Below are positions 1-6,942 of a stretch of DNA of 7,903 nucleotides, piece after piece. The stretch's first letter is position 1. Each line of letters begins with the position of its first letter. The DNA is from JANRLJ01 sp034437895 (GTDB taxonomy: Bacteria; Chloroflexota; Anaerolineae; Aggregatilineales; Phototrophicaceae). The stretch spans positions 1 through 7,903 of the forward strand of contig DAOTTO010000211.1 in assembly GCA_034437895.1 (NCBI GenBank). Direction: 5' to 3'. The position numbers were made by a program, and so were the translations under genes. The notes under the pieces were generated by a model, which saw only the letters and a program-made list of their open reading frames with translations, had not been told where the DNA came from and did no database searches.

Positions 1-17
1 ACTTAACCGCGAGTTCA

Positions 18-44
18 TTGATCCTTAAACAAGTGGTGTATAAT
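18..44 (+). promoter_or_regulatory. Predicted sigma-70 type promoter for the exported M23 protein gene
   Basis: A perfect TATAAT -10 box lies at 39-44. A partial -35 match, TTGATC, lies at 18-23 with a 15-bp spacer, shorter than the ideal 17. Transcription would start near 51, leaving a leader of about 32 nt. That leader contains the Shine-Dalgarno sequence AGGAGA at 71-76, seven bases (77-82 plus spacing) ahead of the ATG at 83. The promoter would also serve the WD40 gene downstream. The -10 box is clear; the -35 assignment is weak. Confidence 0.45.
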
Positions 45-82
45 CTCCCATTAACAAACGGCTATTTCACAGGAGACACCGC

Positions 83-2627
83 ATGAGAGGGACTTACAAA
101 AATATTATGGGGGGGGGTAGTAGTTAGCATCGCGCTATTACTGCTCCTCGCGCCGACGCTCGCGCAAGAGACCACGCCCGAACCCATCCCGCCCACACCC
201 ATCCCGACCTTCACCGAAACCCCGACACCGCTTCCCACATTGACCGAAACGCCGACTTTACTGCCAACTTTTACCGAAACGCCGACTTTATTCCCGACGT
301 TGACCGAAACGCCGACGGCACAGCCGACCTCTACTGAAACGCCGATAGTTGCGTTAACATTTACGCCAGTACCCGCAGTGATTGAAACTTCGGTTTCTAC
401 AACCGCAAGCGTTACAGTATTACCGACTTTTACGCCTACGCCAACACTCTATCCAGATATATCTGCTTTGCAAGCGGATTCACCTGTGGGAATTCAATTC
501 CCGCCAGTTATTGATGCCGTAAATATTTCAGTCGCCACAGTGCAGCAACTTCGTAACGCCATCACCGATGCAAATGATCGCTGTCCAGTACAAACGATTA
601 TTAGTATCACTGTTCCTGAACTTATTTTAACAAATCATGTTACAGAAGAAGAATTTAGTGACGGGATGACTTATGGAAATAACGGCTTTCCGGTGATCCG
701 CTGTGATATCACCATTCGGGGTTTAACGGCCAGCAGAAGTGTGATTAGGCGCGAATGGGAAAATAGCCCTAAGTTTCGCATTTTCGCGGTGGATGGCTAT
801 ACCGACAATGGCCTGCTGCGTTTACAAAATGTGATGCTTTATTATGGTTCGGCATCAAAAGTCGGCGGCAGTGGCATTTACAATTTCTACGGTGGGCTTG
901 AAGTCCGTAACAGTATAATTTCTTACAATACGCTGGATCTTCCGACCTTTCAAGTGCTTGGCGCGGGCATTTACAGCTATCACGGAAGTGTTGATATCCG
1001 CAGCAGCCGTTTTGAATATAATTCAAACAACAGTGAGGTTGGTTATGGTGGGGCAATTGGGCTGGATAGCGCAGCGGCCTACATCGCCTATACCGATATT
1101 CGCAACAATGCTGCATCAAACAAAGGCAGCGGACTGGTGTATATCGGTCAAGCTGGCAGCAGTCCAACCGTCACCCAGAGTTGCTTTACAAGTAATTTTG
1201 GCTATAGTGTTCACGGTTCTCACAAATATGTTAACGCTTATACCAATTGGTGGGGCGGTTCAACCGGGCCGATTACTAACGGTCAAGCCGATGGTGAACG
1301 TGATTCAGTCGAAGGCTTGGTTTCTTATACAGGTTATAAAACCTCTGCACCCACCTCACCTGATGCGTGTATGCAGCAACCACCGCCACCGCCGACGGCT
1401 ACGCCAACTGCAACCCCTTCCGCCACTTGCGTTGCAGAACCAAATTTAAATATCACCCTTCTTCAGGTATTGTTGACTCCTAACGGTATATCGACTGGTT
1501 ATTATGTTCCCTACCATTCCCCAACACCAGCAAATGTGCTTTATCGCAATGCAGATCGAACATGGTACTTTGTAAGATTTAATGTGAATCAAGGAATATC
1601 GACACCTGGTCCATTGGTTGAGGGATGGGTTACAGCAGATTCATCTTTAGTTACGTATGTTGGTGGAGCATGTATTAATCTCCAAATCCATCCAGATTAC
1701 TTACCTACGCCAACCCCAACTCGTACACCTACCCCAACGCGCACCCCGACGGCTACGCCGACAGCAACCGCTACTGCCACGCCATTACCACAATTAGATG
1801 TGCATCCAAATGCACTAGCTTTCCATCAAAATGCCGCACGTTTTGGTTTGCCATTACCTTTTACCCTTCTTGCCGCACAGAATATCACCTATTTCCAAGG
1901 TTATGGTCCAACAACTCGAGCTTATACAAACTCAAGTGCATATAATGGTACACATGGTATACATACTGGTGTCGACTATGGTGGTGGAAATGATATTGTC
2001 TCCTTGTGTGATGGTGTAGTTCGTGGTGGCAGAAGCGGTAGTTTCGGTGGAACTGTACCTAATCGTACAGGAATAACCGTTATATGTTTTGCTGATAATC
2101 CACGAGATTATGACAACGATAATATTCCCAATGTTTCAAACCTGATTGCTGTATACAATGAACTTTCGCAGAGTTTTGTCCAGCCTAGTGATCTTGTTTC
2201 AAGGGGACAAGTAATTGGTCAAATAACAGGAGAGAACGACCCCCATCTTCATTTAGAAGTTTTTCTAACGGAAGGGTTTTGTGGTAATCTAGCTGTGCGT
2301 TTAAATCCCCTTCTTATGTACAGTAGCAACTTAGTATCTCAACATTACTTTACACCCTATTTCCCTAATCGGAACGATAGTCCCAATCCCATTCCTAACA
2401 ATTTTGGTATTGATTCAGACGATCTAAATGAATGGTCGCTCCAAGGAGACACCGTTGGGGGCAGCTCACGCTTTTTTAGTATTCAAAATGCTACCCTTCT
2501 AGGACCAGAATGGCCGCCTGAAACAAAAACCGACATAGTAAGCTATTTGAACAGTACTAATACTTATCCAGTTGGCACAGTTTTTTTTGGGCCTAACTGG
2601 AATAATGTAAACACATCCGGCTGTTAA
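83..2627 (+). CDS. Exported beta-helix / SH3-like / M23 metallopeptidase protein, frameshifted in its signal peptide
   Basis: Likely a cell-surface or secreted peptidoglycan-acting protein. The start at 83 is chosen because AGGAGA (71-76) precedes it and the first codons give MRGTYKNIM, a typical signal-peptide N-region. The frame then hits TAG at 125. Removing one G from the G9 run (109-117) joins it to VVVSIALLLLLAPTLA-QE, a hydrophobic core with a plausible signal peptidase site, and to an open frame ending at 2627. As the sequence stands, the open frame has only a TTG start at 240, which lacks a signal peptide. Domains in order: TPT repeats (207-356); right-handed beta-helix (about 530-1370) with GSGIY/GAGIY rungs and the NWWGGSTGP motif at 1245; TPT linker (1380-1430); SH3-like domain (about 1430-1700, GWV then GGAC); TPT linker (1705-1790); M23 domain (about 1800-2320); and an unassigned C-terminal 100 residues. 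Zinc-binding motifs HTGVD (1962-1976) and HLH (2244-2252) are intact. The usual YxHLS reads VYNELS, so one expected catalytic His is missing. The gene is probably co-transcribed with the WD40 gene 38 bp downstream. Confidence 0.82.
109..117 (+). other. Homopolymer tract of nine G within the signal peptide coding region
   Basis: Nine consecutive G include the last base of the ATG at 107-109. In the frame starting at 83 the tract leads to TAG at 125-127. A length of 8 (or 11) G would put the start codon in frame with the downstream open frame. The tract is either a sequencing or assembly length error or a slippage-prone contingency locus; one sequence cannot tell these apart. Confidence 0.85.
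207..356 (+). repeat. Five 30-bp tandem repeats encoding a TxTETPTxxP stalk
   Basis: Five consecutive 30-bp units begin at 207, 237, 267, 297 and 327. Each encodes ten residues of the form T-(F/L/S)-TETP-T/I-xx-P. The shared core at DNA level is ACCGAAACGCCGAC or a close variant; the fifth unit is the most diverged. The block makes the extended Thr/Pro stalk directly after the signal peptide. Copy number could vary between strains because the unit length is a multiple of three. Confidence 0.85.
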
Positions 2628-2665
2628 GCGAAATGACTATTCGAGAAAGAAAATAAGGGATAAAA

Positions 2666-4294
2666 ATGAAGCAACATAATGCTACAACTATAAAATGGTT
2701 AGCTATCTCAATCATAATCTTGATAGGCTTACTACTGTCATGGCATAGTGTATCGGCACAAGTCGATTATGGTGTCGAAGAAATTCTAAGTGTTAAATGG
2801 AGTCCAGACGGCAGCAAAATTGCTGTAGGAGCAGGCCCTCCTGTTTGTAATCCTGATGATAACAGTGCATATGCCCTAAAAATATTGGATGCAGCTACAG
2901 GTACATTACTTAACACTCTGAGAGGGCATTCTTGCTACGTTAATTCACTAGCATGGAGCTATGATGGAACAAAGCTCGTTAGTGGAAGTGGCGATGGAAC
3001 AAGCATTGTTTGGGATGTAAGCTCAGGAAGTCAATTAAGTATGGCGCAATCTTTAGGTCCAGATAGCATAGGATCACTAAGTTGGCGACCAGATGGTAAT
3101 CGATATGTAGGCGTTGTACATGCTGGTGGGCGTGTCTATATATGGAACGCAATTACGGGACAACCTATAAACAACGATGTTGCATTTGCTGGTAGCCCCT
3201 CTAATCCTATCGCATCCGTCGATTGGAGTGCTGATAGTAGTAAAATAGCAACAGGCAGCGCTGAAAATGGAAACATTAACATCTGGAATGCAACAACAGG
3301 AAGTGTTATTACAACTTTGACTGGGCATTTAGGACGTGTTGCATCTGTCAAGTGGAGTCCTAACGGTAATCGATTAGCTAGTAGCGACTGGAACGGCACC
3401 CTTATTATATGGAGTGCAGAAGGTCAAATATTACACACTATAAACGCAATGAGTGCTATAAATGAAATTGCATGGAATGCTGATAGTAGCCGCATTGCCA
3501 CTGCCGAAAGCAATGGTAATATCAGGGTGTGGGATAGTACGACAGGTCAACAAATTACGACCCTACAATATATTGGGTCTGTAAACACGGTGGCTTGGAG
3601 TCCTGATGGCACACAATTGGTTTACGGTGGTCGTCGTAGCGATGGACAACCTGCCACAATATCAATTGCGCCAGCAAATCCGCCTTCAACAGCAACTCCT
3701 ACTCCGATTCCTACATCAACACCCACGCCGAGCGCGACCCCGCAGCCGAGCAGCCTCATCAGCAATATCGTCGCGGCGAATGGCAAGACCTACACCCGCG
3801 ATACGGTGGCGGCGGGGAACACACTCTACATTGACCGGACGTACTCTTTTGTCACCGTGCCAAGCGCTCTGGCCGGGCAGGATTACATCCGCACCGCCAA
3901 TAATGATAAGCAGCTCACCACCGCCTTCACTCATGAGTACCGTGCGCTGGTTAAGGCAGGGTTCGCTGCCAATCCCCCGCCAGAAACCCGTCCGGGTAAG
4001 CGCCGCATCGCCGAAAGTCCTTCCCGACGACTGCTCAAACGGCTTGACCGCGACCAGCACGCCGTCCTTCACTTTATCCACAACTTCATTGTTCCCTTCG
4101 ACAATAATCTGGCGGAACGCGATCTTCGCATGATGAAGGTGAAGCAAAAAGTGTCTGGGTGCTTCCGCACCTTCCACGGGGCGCTGGTATTCTGCGCTGT
4201 CCGTAGCTATCTTTCAACGGCTCGCAAACACGGCTATTCCATGTTCTCCGCTTTGATCGATGCTTTTTCCGCCTCGCCCTTCACCCCTGAGTAG
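2666..4294 (+). CDS. Exported WD40 beta-propeller protein with its C-terminus replaced by an IS66 transposase fragment
   Basis: The start at 2666 follows AAGGGA (2655-2660). Residues 1-31 form a signal peptide (KW, then AISIIILIGLLLSW, then a site near VSA-Q). Residues about 36-340 hold seven WD40-like units. Each has a strand-turn of the type (S/A)xxWSPDG and most close with (I/V)WD or (I/V)WN followed by an (A/T)TG turn, enough for a closed seven-bladed propeller. Such domains are binding scaffolds rather than enzymes, and the partner is unknown. Residues about 341-362 are a TPT linker. Residues about 363-420 (SNIVAANGKTYTRD to TANNDK) form a short unassigned domain. Residues about 424-542 match the C-terminal part of IS66-family transposases: EYRALV, AANPPP, VPFDNN-AERDLRMMK, KVSGCFRT and RSYLSTARK. 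GC content, hand-counted in 60-bp samples, is about 42% in the propeller, 68% at 3721-3780 and 60% at 4021-4080. The original 3' end has therefore been lost in a rearrangement. The protein may still fold as a propeller, but the tail is a fusion artefact. Confidence 0.78.
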   Translation: MKQHNATTIKWLAISIIILIGLLLSWHSVSAQVDYGVEEILSVKWSPDGSKIAVGAGPPVCNPDDNSAYALKILDAATGTLLNTLRGHSCYVNSLAWSYDGTKLVSGSGDGTSIVWDVSSGSQLSMAQSLGPDSIGSLSWRPDGNRYVGVVHAGGRVYIWNAITGQPINNDVAFAGSPSNPIASVDWSADSSKIATGSAENGNINIWNATTGSVITTLTGHLGRVASVKWSPNGNRLASSDWNGTLIIWSAEGQILHTINAMSAINEIAWNADSSRIATAESNGNIRVWDSTTGQQITTLQYIGSVNTVAWSPDGTQLVYGGRRSDGQPATISIAPANPPSTATPTPIPTSTPTPSATPQPSSLISNIVAANGKTYTRDTVAAGNTLYIDRTYSFVTVPSALAGQDYIRTANNDKQLTTAFTHEYRALVKAGFAANPPPETRPGKRRIAESPSRRLLKRLDRDQHAVLHFIHNFIVPFDNNLAERDLRMMKVKQKVSGCFRTFHGALVFCAVRSYLSTARKHGYSMFSALIDAFSASPFTPE

Positions 4295-4298
4295 TTAC
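3935..4298 (+). mobile_element. IS66-family element remnant (3' part of tnpC plus right end)
   Basis: Only the last ~119 codons of an IS66-type transposase are present, read in frame with the upstream WD40 gene. Visible family marks are VPFDNN followed by AERDLR, which carries the last acidic residue of the DDE catalytic triad, then KVSGCFRT and YLSTARK. The stop at 4292-4294 is followed at once by TTAC (4295-4298). Read on the other strand this gives GTAACTACTCAGG, consistent with the GTAA-type termini of the family, so 4298 is the probable right end. The first two catalytic Asp residues, the tnpA and tnpB genes and the left end are all missing, so the copy cannot move by itself. The left boundary (about 3925-3940) is inferred from where similarity to the family appears to begin. 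Confidence 0.8.
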
Positions 4299-4617
4299 AT
4301 ATCGCTTGGGCAGTAACAATAAGAACACCTTGACGTGCATACTCAGAGAATGTATTTAGAGCGTCCTCAGAAAGGTCTCCGAATGTTACCGTTATTTCTA
4401 TTGGTTCTTTTGTATTACGAGCATGAAAATCTTCCTCGTCAAGGTTGCTGAGGTTTGTAGTAGCACTGTCAGTTTCTTGGAAAAATATATTTAACGCATA
4501 TAATACTGTAGATTTTCCTGCACCATTTGCCCCAACAAGTGATGTGTAATTTTCAAATTCGACTTCACAATCACTGAATGAGCGGAAATTTTTTATACGA
4601 ATTTTTTTAATCCGCAT
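4234..4617 (-). pseudogene. N-terminal fragment of an AAA/OLD-type ATPase (ATP-dependent nuclease family), cut by IS66
   Basis: The start is placed at the ATG at 4617 because AGGGG lies 8-9 nt upstream; the upstream ATG at 4644 has no ribosome binding site. The protein begins MRIKKIRIKNFRSFSD, the usual opening of RecF/OLD-like ATPases, and has Walker A GANGAGKST at residues 29-37. The stretch after it (LNIFF, then EEDFHARNT, EPIEITVTFGDLS and YARQGVLIV) resembles the N-terminal ATPase part of OLD-family ATP-dependent nucleases. Native sequence ends at residue 106 (base 4300). The next codons (CNYSG) are read backwards through the IS66 right end, up to a TAG at 4234-4236. Walker B, signature motif and any TOPRIM nuclease domain are missing, where the family is usually 500-700 residues. 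The fragment is almost certainly non-functional. OLD-like nucleases occur in anti-phage loci, but nothing else here supports a defence role. Confidence 0.8.
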
Positions 4618-4866
4618 TGAAACTACCCCTGTTTGAATAATCATTTACAATGAATACGATAGATAGCCAAAGAAATTAAAACAGTTAGCCCAGAAATTGG
4701 CAGGATAAGCGGTCTGAATAGTGTCTTATACTAGTGGTGACAAGATTTGATTTCTGAATATTATTACTTTCAAAAATACACATTATATCCTTTTCTTTAT
4801 AGCCTAAAACTTTATGCTAAAGTATCTCCTCTCTAAATGTACTCAATTTTTAGGATTTTGGCTATT
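4618..4866. other. AT-rich divergent intergenic region
   Basis: About 250 bp separate the truncated ATPase gene (leftward) from the preferred GTG start of the methyltransferase gene (rightward). The stretch is clearly richer in A+T than the flanking genes. It must hold both promoters. A weak -10 candidate, TATGCT at 4813-4818, could serve the methyltransferase, with no good -35 box. I see no RNA gene, no strong hairpin and no other open frame worth reporting. Confidence 0.4.
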
Positions 4867-5406
4867 GTGAATCATGCCGATCATGTCAATTTACTGCGCG
4901 ATGGAATTAGCCAGCAGGGTGGTACTTGGGCGGATTTAGGTGCTGGAACGGGTGCATTTACACTGGCACTAGCTGAACTTGTCGGCGCGTCGGCTGAAAT
5001 TTATGCGATTGACCGCGACGGCGGCGTACTCAAGCAGCAAGAACGGGCGATGCGTGATCTTTTTCCAGCCGCGAAAGTCCATTATCGCACCGCCGATTTC
5101 ACCCATCCGCTTGATCTGCCGCCGCTGGATGGGGTGGTGATGGCGAATTCGCTTCATTTTCATCGCCAGAAAAATCCGATTTTGCAATTGGTGCATGGGT
5201 ATCTCAAACCCGGTGGTCGTCTATTGCTGGTGGAATACGATGTTGATTCGGGGAATTTCGCGGTTCCGCAGCCATTGTCTTATCCAACATGGGCAGCGCT
5301 GGCGAAACAAAACGGCTTTCAGGAAACCCGCCTTTTAGCGAGCCGCCCCAGCCGTTTCTTGAAAGCGATTTACAGCGCGGTCAGCCTGAAAGACGTGAAA
5401 GGTTAA
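4867..5406 (+). CDS. Class I SAM-dependent methyltransferase
   Basis: A small (about 180-residue) Rossmann-fold methyltransferase; the substrate is unknown. Motif I is WADLGAGTGAFTLAL, the glycine-rich SAM loop. The acidic residue of motif II follows in IYAIDRD. A D after the third strand appears in RTADFTHPLDLPPLDG, followed by VMANSLHF (motif IV region). LKPGGRLLLVEY is the typical post-motif strand and turn. Two starts are possible. ATG at 4837 has no Shine-Dalgarno sequence. GTG at 4867 gives VNHADHVNLLRDGI, is preceded by AGGA at 4852-4855 (about 11 nt spacing), and fits where I recall this family starting, so it is preferred. The sequence resembles Chloroflexota homologues I recall, which are annotated only as methyltransferases. 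The gene appears complete and stands alone, pointing towards the sigma factor operon. Confidence 0.85.
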   Translation: MNHADHVNLLRDGISQQGGTWADLGAGTGAFTLALAELVGASAEIYAIDRDGGVLKQQERAMRDLFPAAKVHYRTADFTHPLDLPPLDGVVMANSLHFHRQKNPILQLVHGYLKPGGRLLLVEYDVDSGNFAVPQPLSYPTWAALAKQNGFQETRLLASRPSRFLKAIYSAVSLKDVKG

Positions 5407-5432
5407 ACGCGAAGGTTCGCCAAGAAAGTCTA

Positions 5433-5455
5433 GGGACGAATCGCCGATTCGTCCC
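5433..5455. terminator. Perfect hairpin between convergent genes, possible bidirectional terminator or dispersed repeat
   Basis: GGGACGAATC (5433-5442), loop GCC, and GATTCGTCCC (5446-5455) form a perfect 10-bp stem. It sits 26 bp after the methyltransferase stop and 11 bp beyond the stop of the minus-strand gene, the usual place for a shared terminator. Neither side has a clear run of T, so it is not a textbook intrinsic terminator. It could instead be a copy of a short palindromic repeat family. Confidence 0.5.
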
Positions 5456-5466
5456 GTGATATGAGC

Positions 5467-6942
5467 TTAAGACCCGTTCTCTAAGGTGAGCCTAAAGTCC
5501 TCAGTGTCGTCGCCTAATCCTTGCGTCGCACGGACGACGAGATGGTATGTTCCCGCTAAGGGTAAGGTAAGCTGATAAATTTCAGGATTGCTGCCTGCGC
5601 CGCTGTCGTCATCGAACCAATTTAATCCGCTTATAGCCTCTGCCAGCAGCAAATTGGTATTAAAACCCCCTATGCCCTCAACCCGTACATTGATGACATC
5701 GCCTTCCAGCGCTTCAAAGGCATAATAAGCGTAAGGTTGCTCCTGCGTAATGCTTGCTTCAATTGTGTCACCGTACGCGATGGGCTGCGCTTCTAGCGGG
5801 CTGATTTGGATGCTGTATGCGCCCGTTTCCGTCCCACTTCTTCCTTGCACCACCATATACACTTCCTGATTTGGGCTAACAACTATCACAGGTACCAATA
5901 GATTTGAGCTAATCAGATTGGCTGACGCAAACGTAAAGGGTGTGGTGGAATAAACGCTGTTCGGCGAAAGTGCTTGGATAGTGACTTCCAGCGGCACAAA
6001 TGTTGGTGTTGCCTCCGTATTGGAAGGTGTCGGCGTAAATGTTGGGAGGGTGTTCACAGGTGCCAGTACTGTCGGTGGCAAGGGTGATTCAACCGGGACA
6101 AGCGTTGGCTGGGCGGCATCAGACATAAGTGTCGGCGGCACCTGAGCGCCACCAAGTGAAATGACACCGCCTGCTTCCGGCACGAACTCGGTAAAGTAAC
6201 CGCCTAAATTGGTCGCATACGTCACAATAGGCGCGAAATCCTCCGATTGTAGATCGATGAAATATGCCCCTGCTTCTTGTCCGACGAAACGATAGATGAA
6301 GGTGGGCTGCTCATTCGTCAAGCTGCCTATAATGATGTCATTCTCAGTCAGATCAACCGCATTGACGGGAACGGTGGAAGATAGTCCAACGATATACGGT
6401 ACGGGCGTATGTGTGTCTTGAGCGATCACATTTCCCTCCGCTGGAATCGGAGTCCCAGTAGGTACGAGTGTCGGTACTAACGTAGCAATTGTCTGCTGTG
6501 CGTTGTTATTTTGCGCGCCGGCGATAATCGGTTGTTCCTCATTGGGATTTTCTGGTTGACGATTAAACAGCATCAAGCCAATAACGATGAAAGCCATGAC
6601 CGCCGCGATCATCGTCAGCCGTGAGGAAAGGCTGCGATGGGGCGTAGTAGGTTTGTCATACATGAGTTCGGCAGGAAAAGCCGTCATTAGGATTTTCTCC
6701 TCTGGGAATTTTGAATAAGAATGGCTGCCGTTTGTGCTAAACGAATTGTGTGTCCGCACATTGGCGAGTGTTTTTTGCCATACACGCGCCCGAAGCGCGG
6801 CATCTTTGGGCGGCCTCGGTTGGGCGGCGAGCTTACGGGCAAAGGCCACAAGTGCCGGATCAAGGCCAGATGGGGCGGCGGCATGGGCGTCGCGGCGCAG
6901 TGCGATTAGGTATTGTTCCAGCAGTTCTGGTTGGGTGTTCAT
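5467..6942 (-). CDS. Single-pass membrane protein with PPC-like domains, probable partner (anti-sigma or sensor) of the ECF sigma factor
   Basis: The 491-residue protein starts at 6942, where its ATG overlaps the stop of the sigma gene (ATGA), so translation is probably coupled. Residues 1-108 are probably cytoplasmic. LDPALVAFARKLAA followed by PRPPKDAALRARVWQ looks like the short helical N-terminal segment found in Chloroflexota anti-sigma-like partners. Residues 109-126 (LTMIAAVMAFIVIGLMLF) are a transmembrane helix. The outside part has TPT-like linkers (about 153-167 and 299-314), a PPC-like segment (about 197-262) and a better one (about 386-489) with YAYYAFEALEGD, then DDDSGAGSNPEI and AGTYHLVVRA. 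PPC domains are usually found outside the cell, so the protein may report an envelope condition to the sigma factor. No zinc-binding HxxxCxxC anti-sigma motif is seen, so the anti-sigma role rests on context. An internal ATG at 6687 (residue 86) has a strong GAGGAG ahead of it and could give a shorter membrane form. Confidence 0.7.
   Translation of the reverse strand: MNTQPELLEQYLIALRRDAHAAAPSGLDPALVAFARKLAAQPRPPKDAALRARVWQKTLANVRTHNSFSTNGSHSYSKFPEEKILMTAFPAELMYDKPTTPHRSLSSRLTMIAAVMAFIVIGLMLFNRQPENPNEEQPIIAGAQNNNAQQTIATLVPTLVPTGTPIPAEGNVIAQDTHTPVPYIVGLSSTVPVNAVDLTENDIIIGSLTNEQPTFIYRFVGQEAGAYFIDLQSEDFAPIVTYATNLGGYFTEFVPEAGGVISLGGAQVPPTLMSDAAQPTLVPVESPLPPTVLAPVNTLPTFTPTPSNTEATPTFVPLEVTIQALSPNSVYSTTPFTFASANLISSNLLVPVIVVSPNQEVYMVVQGRSGTETGAYSIQISPLEAQPIAYGDTIEASITQEQPYAYYAFEALEGDVINVRVEGIGGFNTNLLLAEAISGLNWFDDDSGAGSNPEIYQLTLPLAGTYHLVVRATQGLGDDTEDFRLTLENGS

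Noticed and set aside
769..1167. Open frames antisense to the beta-helix coding region
   Set aside because: They lie wholly within a well-supported coding region, have a shadow-like composition (Cys/His-rich), and have no ribosome binding site or family resemblance that I recognise.
3929..3938. Palindrome ACTCATGAGT as an attachment or recombination site
   Set aside because: It lies at the presumed junction, but a 10-bp palindrome is common by chance and no second copy or recombinase was seen.
3606..4133. Overlapping open frames on both strands across the WD40/IS66 junction (also 3716-4177, minus)
   Set aside because: They arise from the GC-rich segment in other frames. The IS66 transposase motifs are only in the frame that starts at 2666.
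4234..4644. A functional anti-phage system built on the OLD-like ATPase
   Set aside because: Only about 106 native residues remain, with no nuclease domain, and no helicase or other partner gene is adjacent.
6687..6884. Minus-strand open frame ending in TAATG at the internal start, as a separate small gene
   Set aside because: The frame from 6942 encodes a family-like N-terminus and stays open through this region, so the overlap with the internal ATG is most likely chance.
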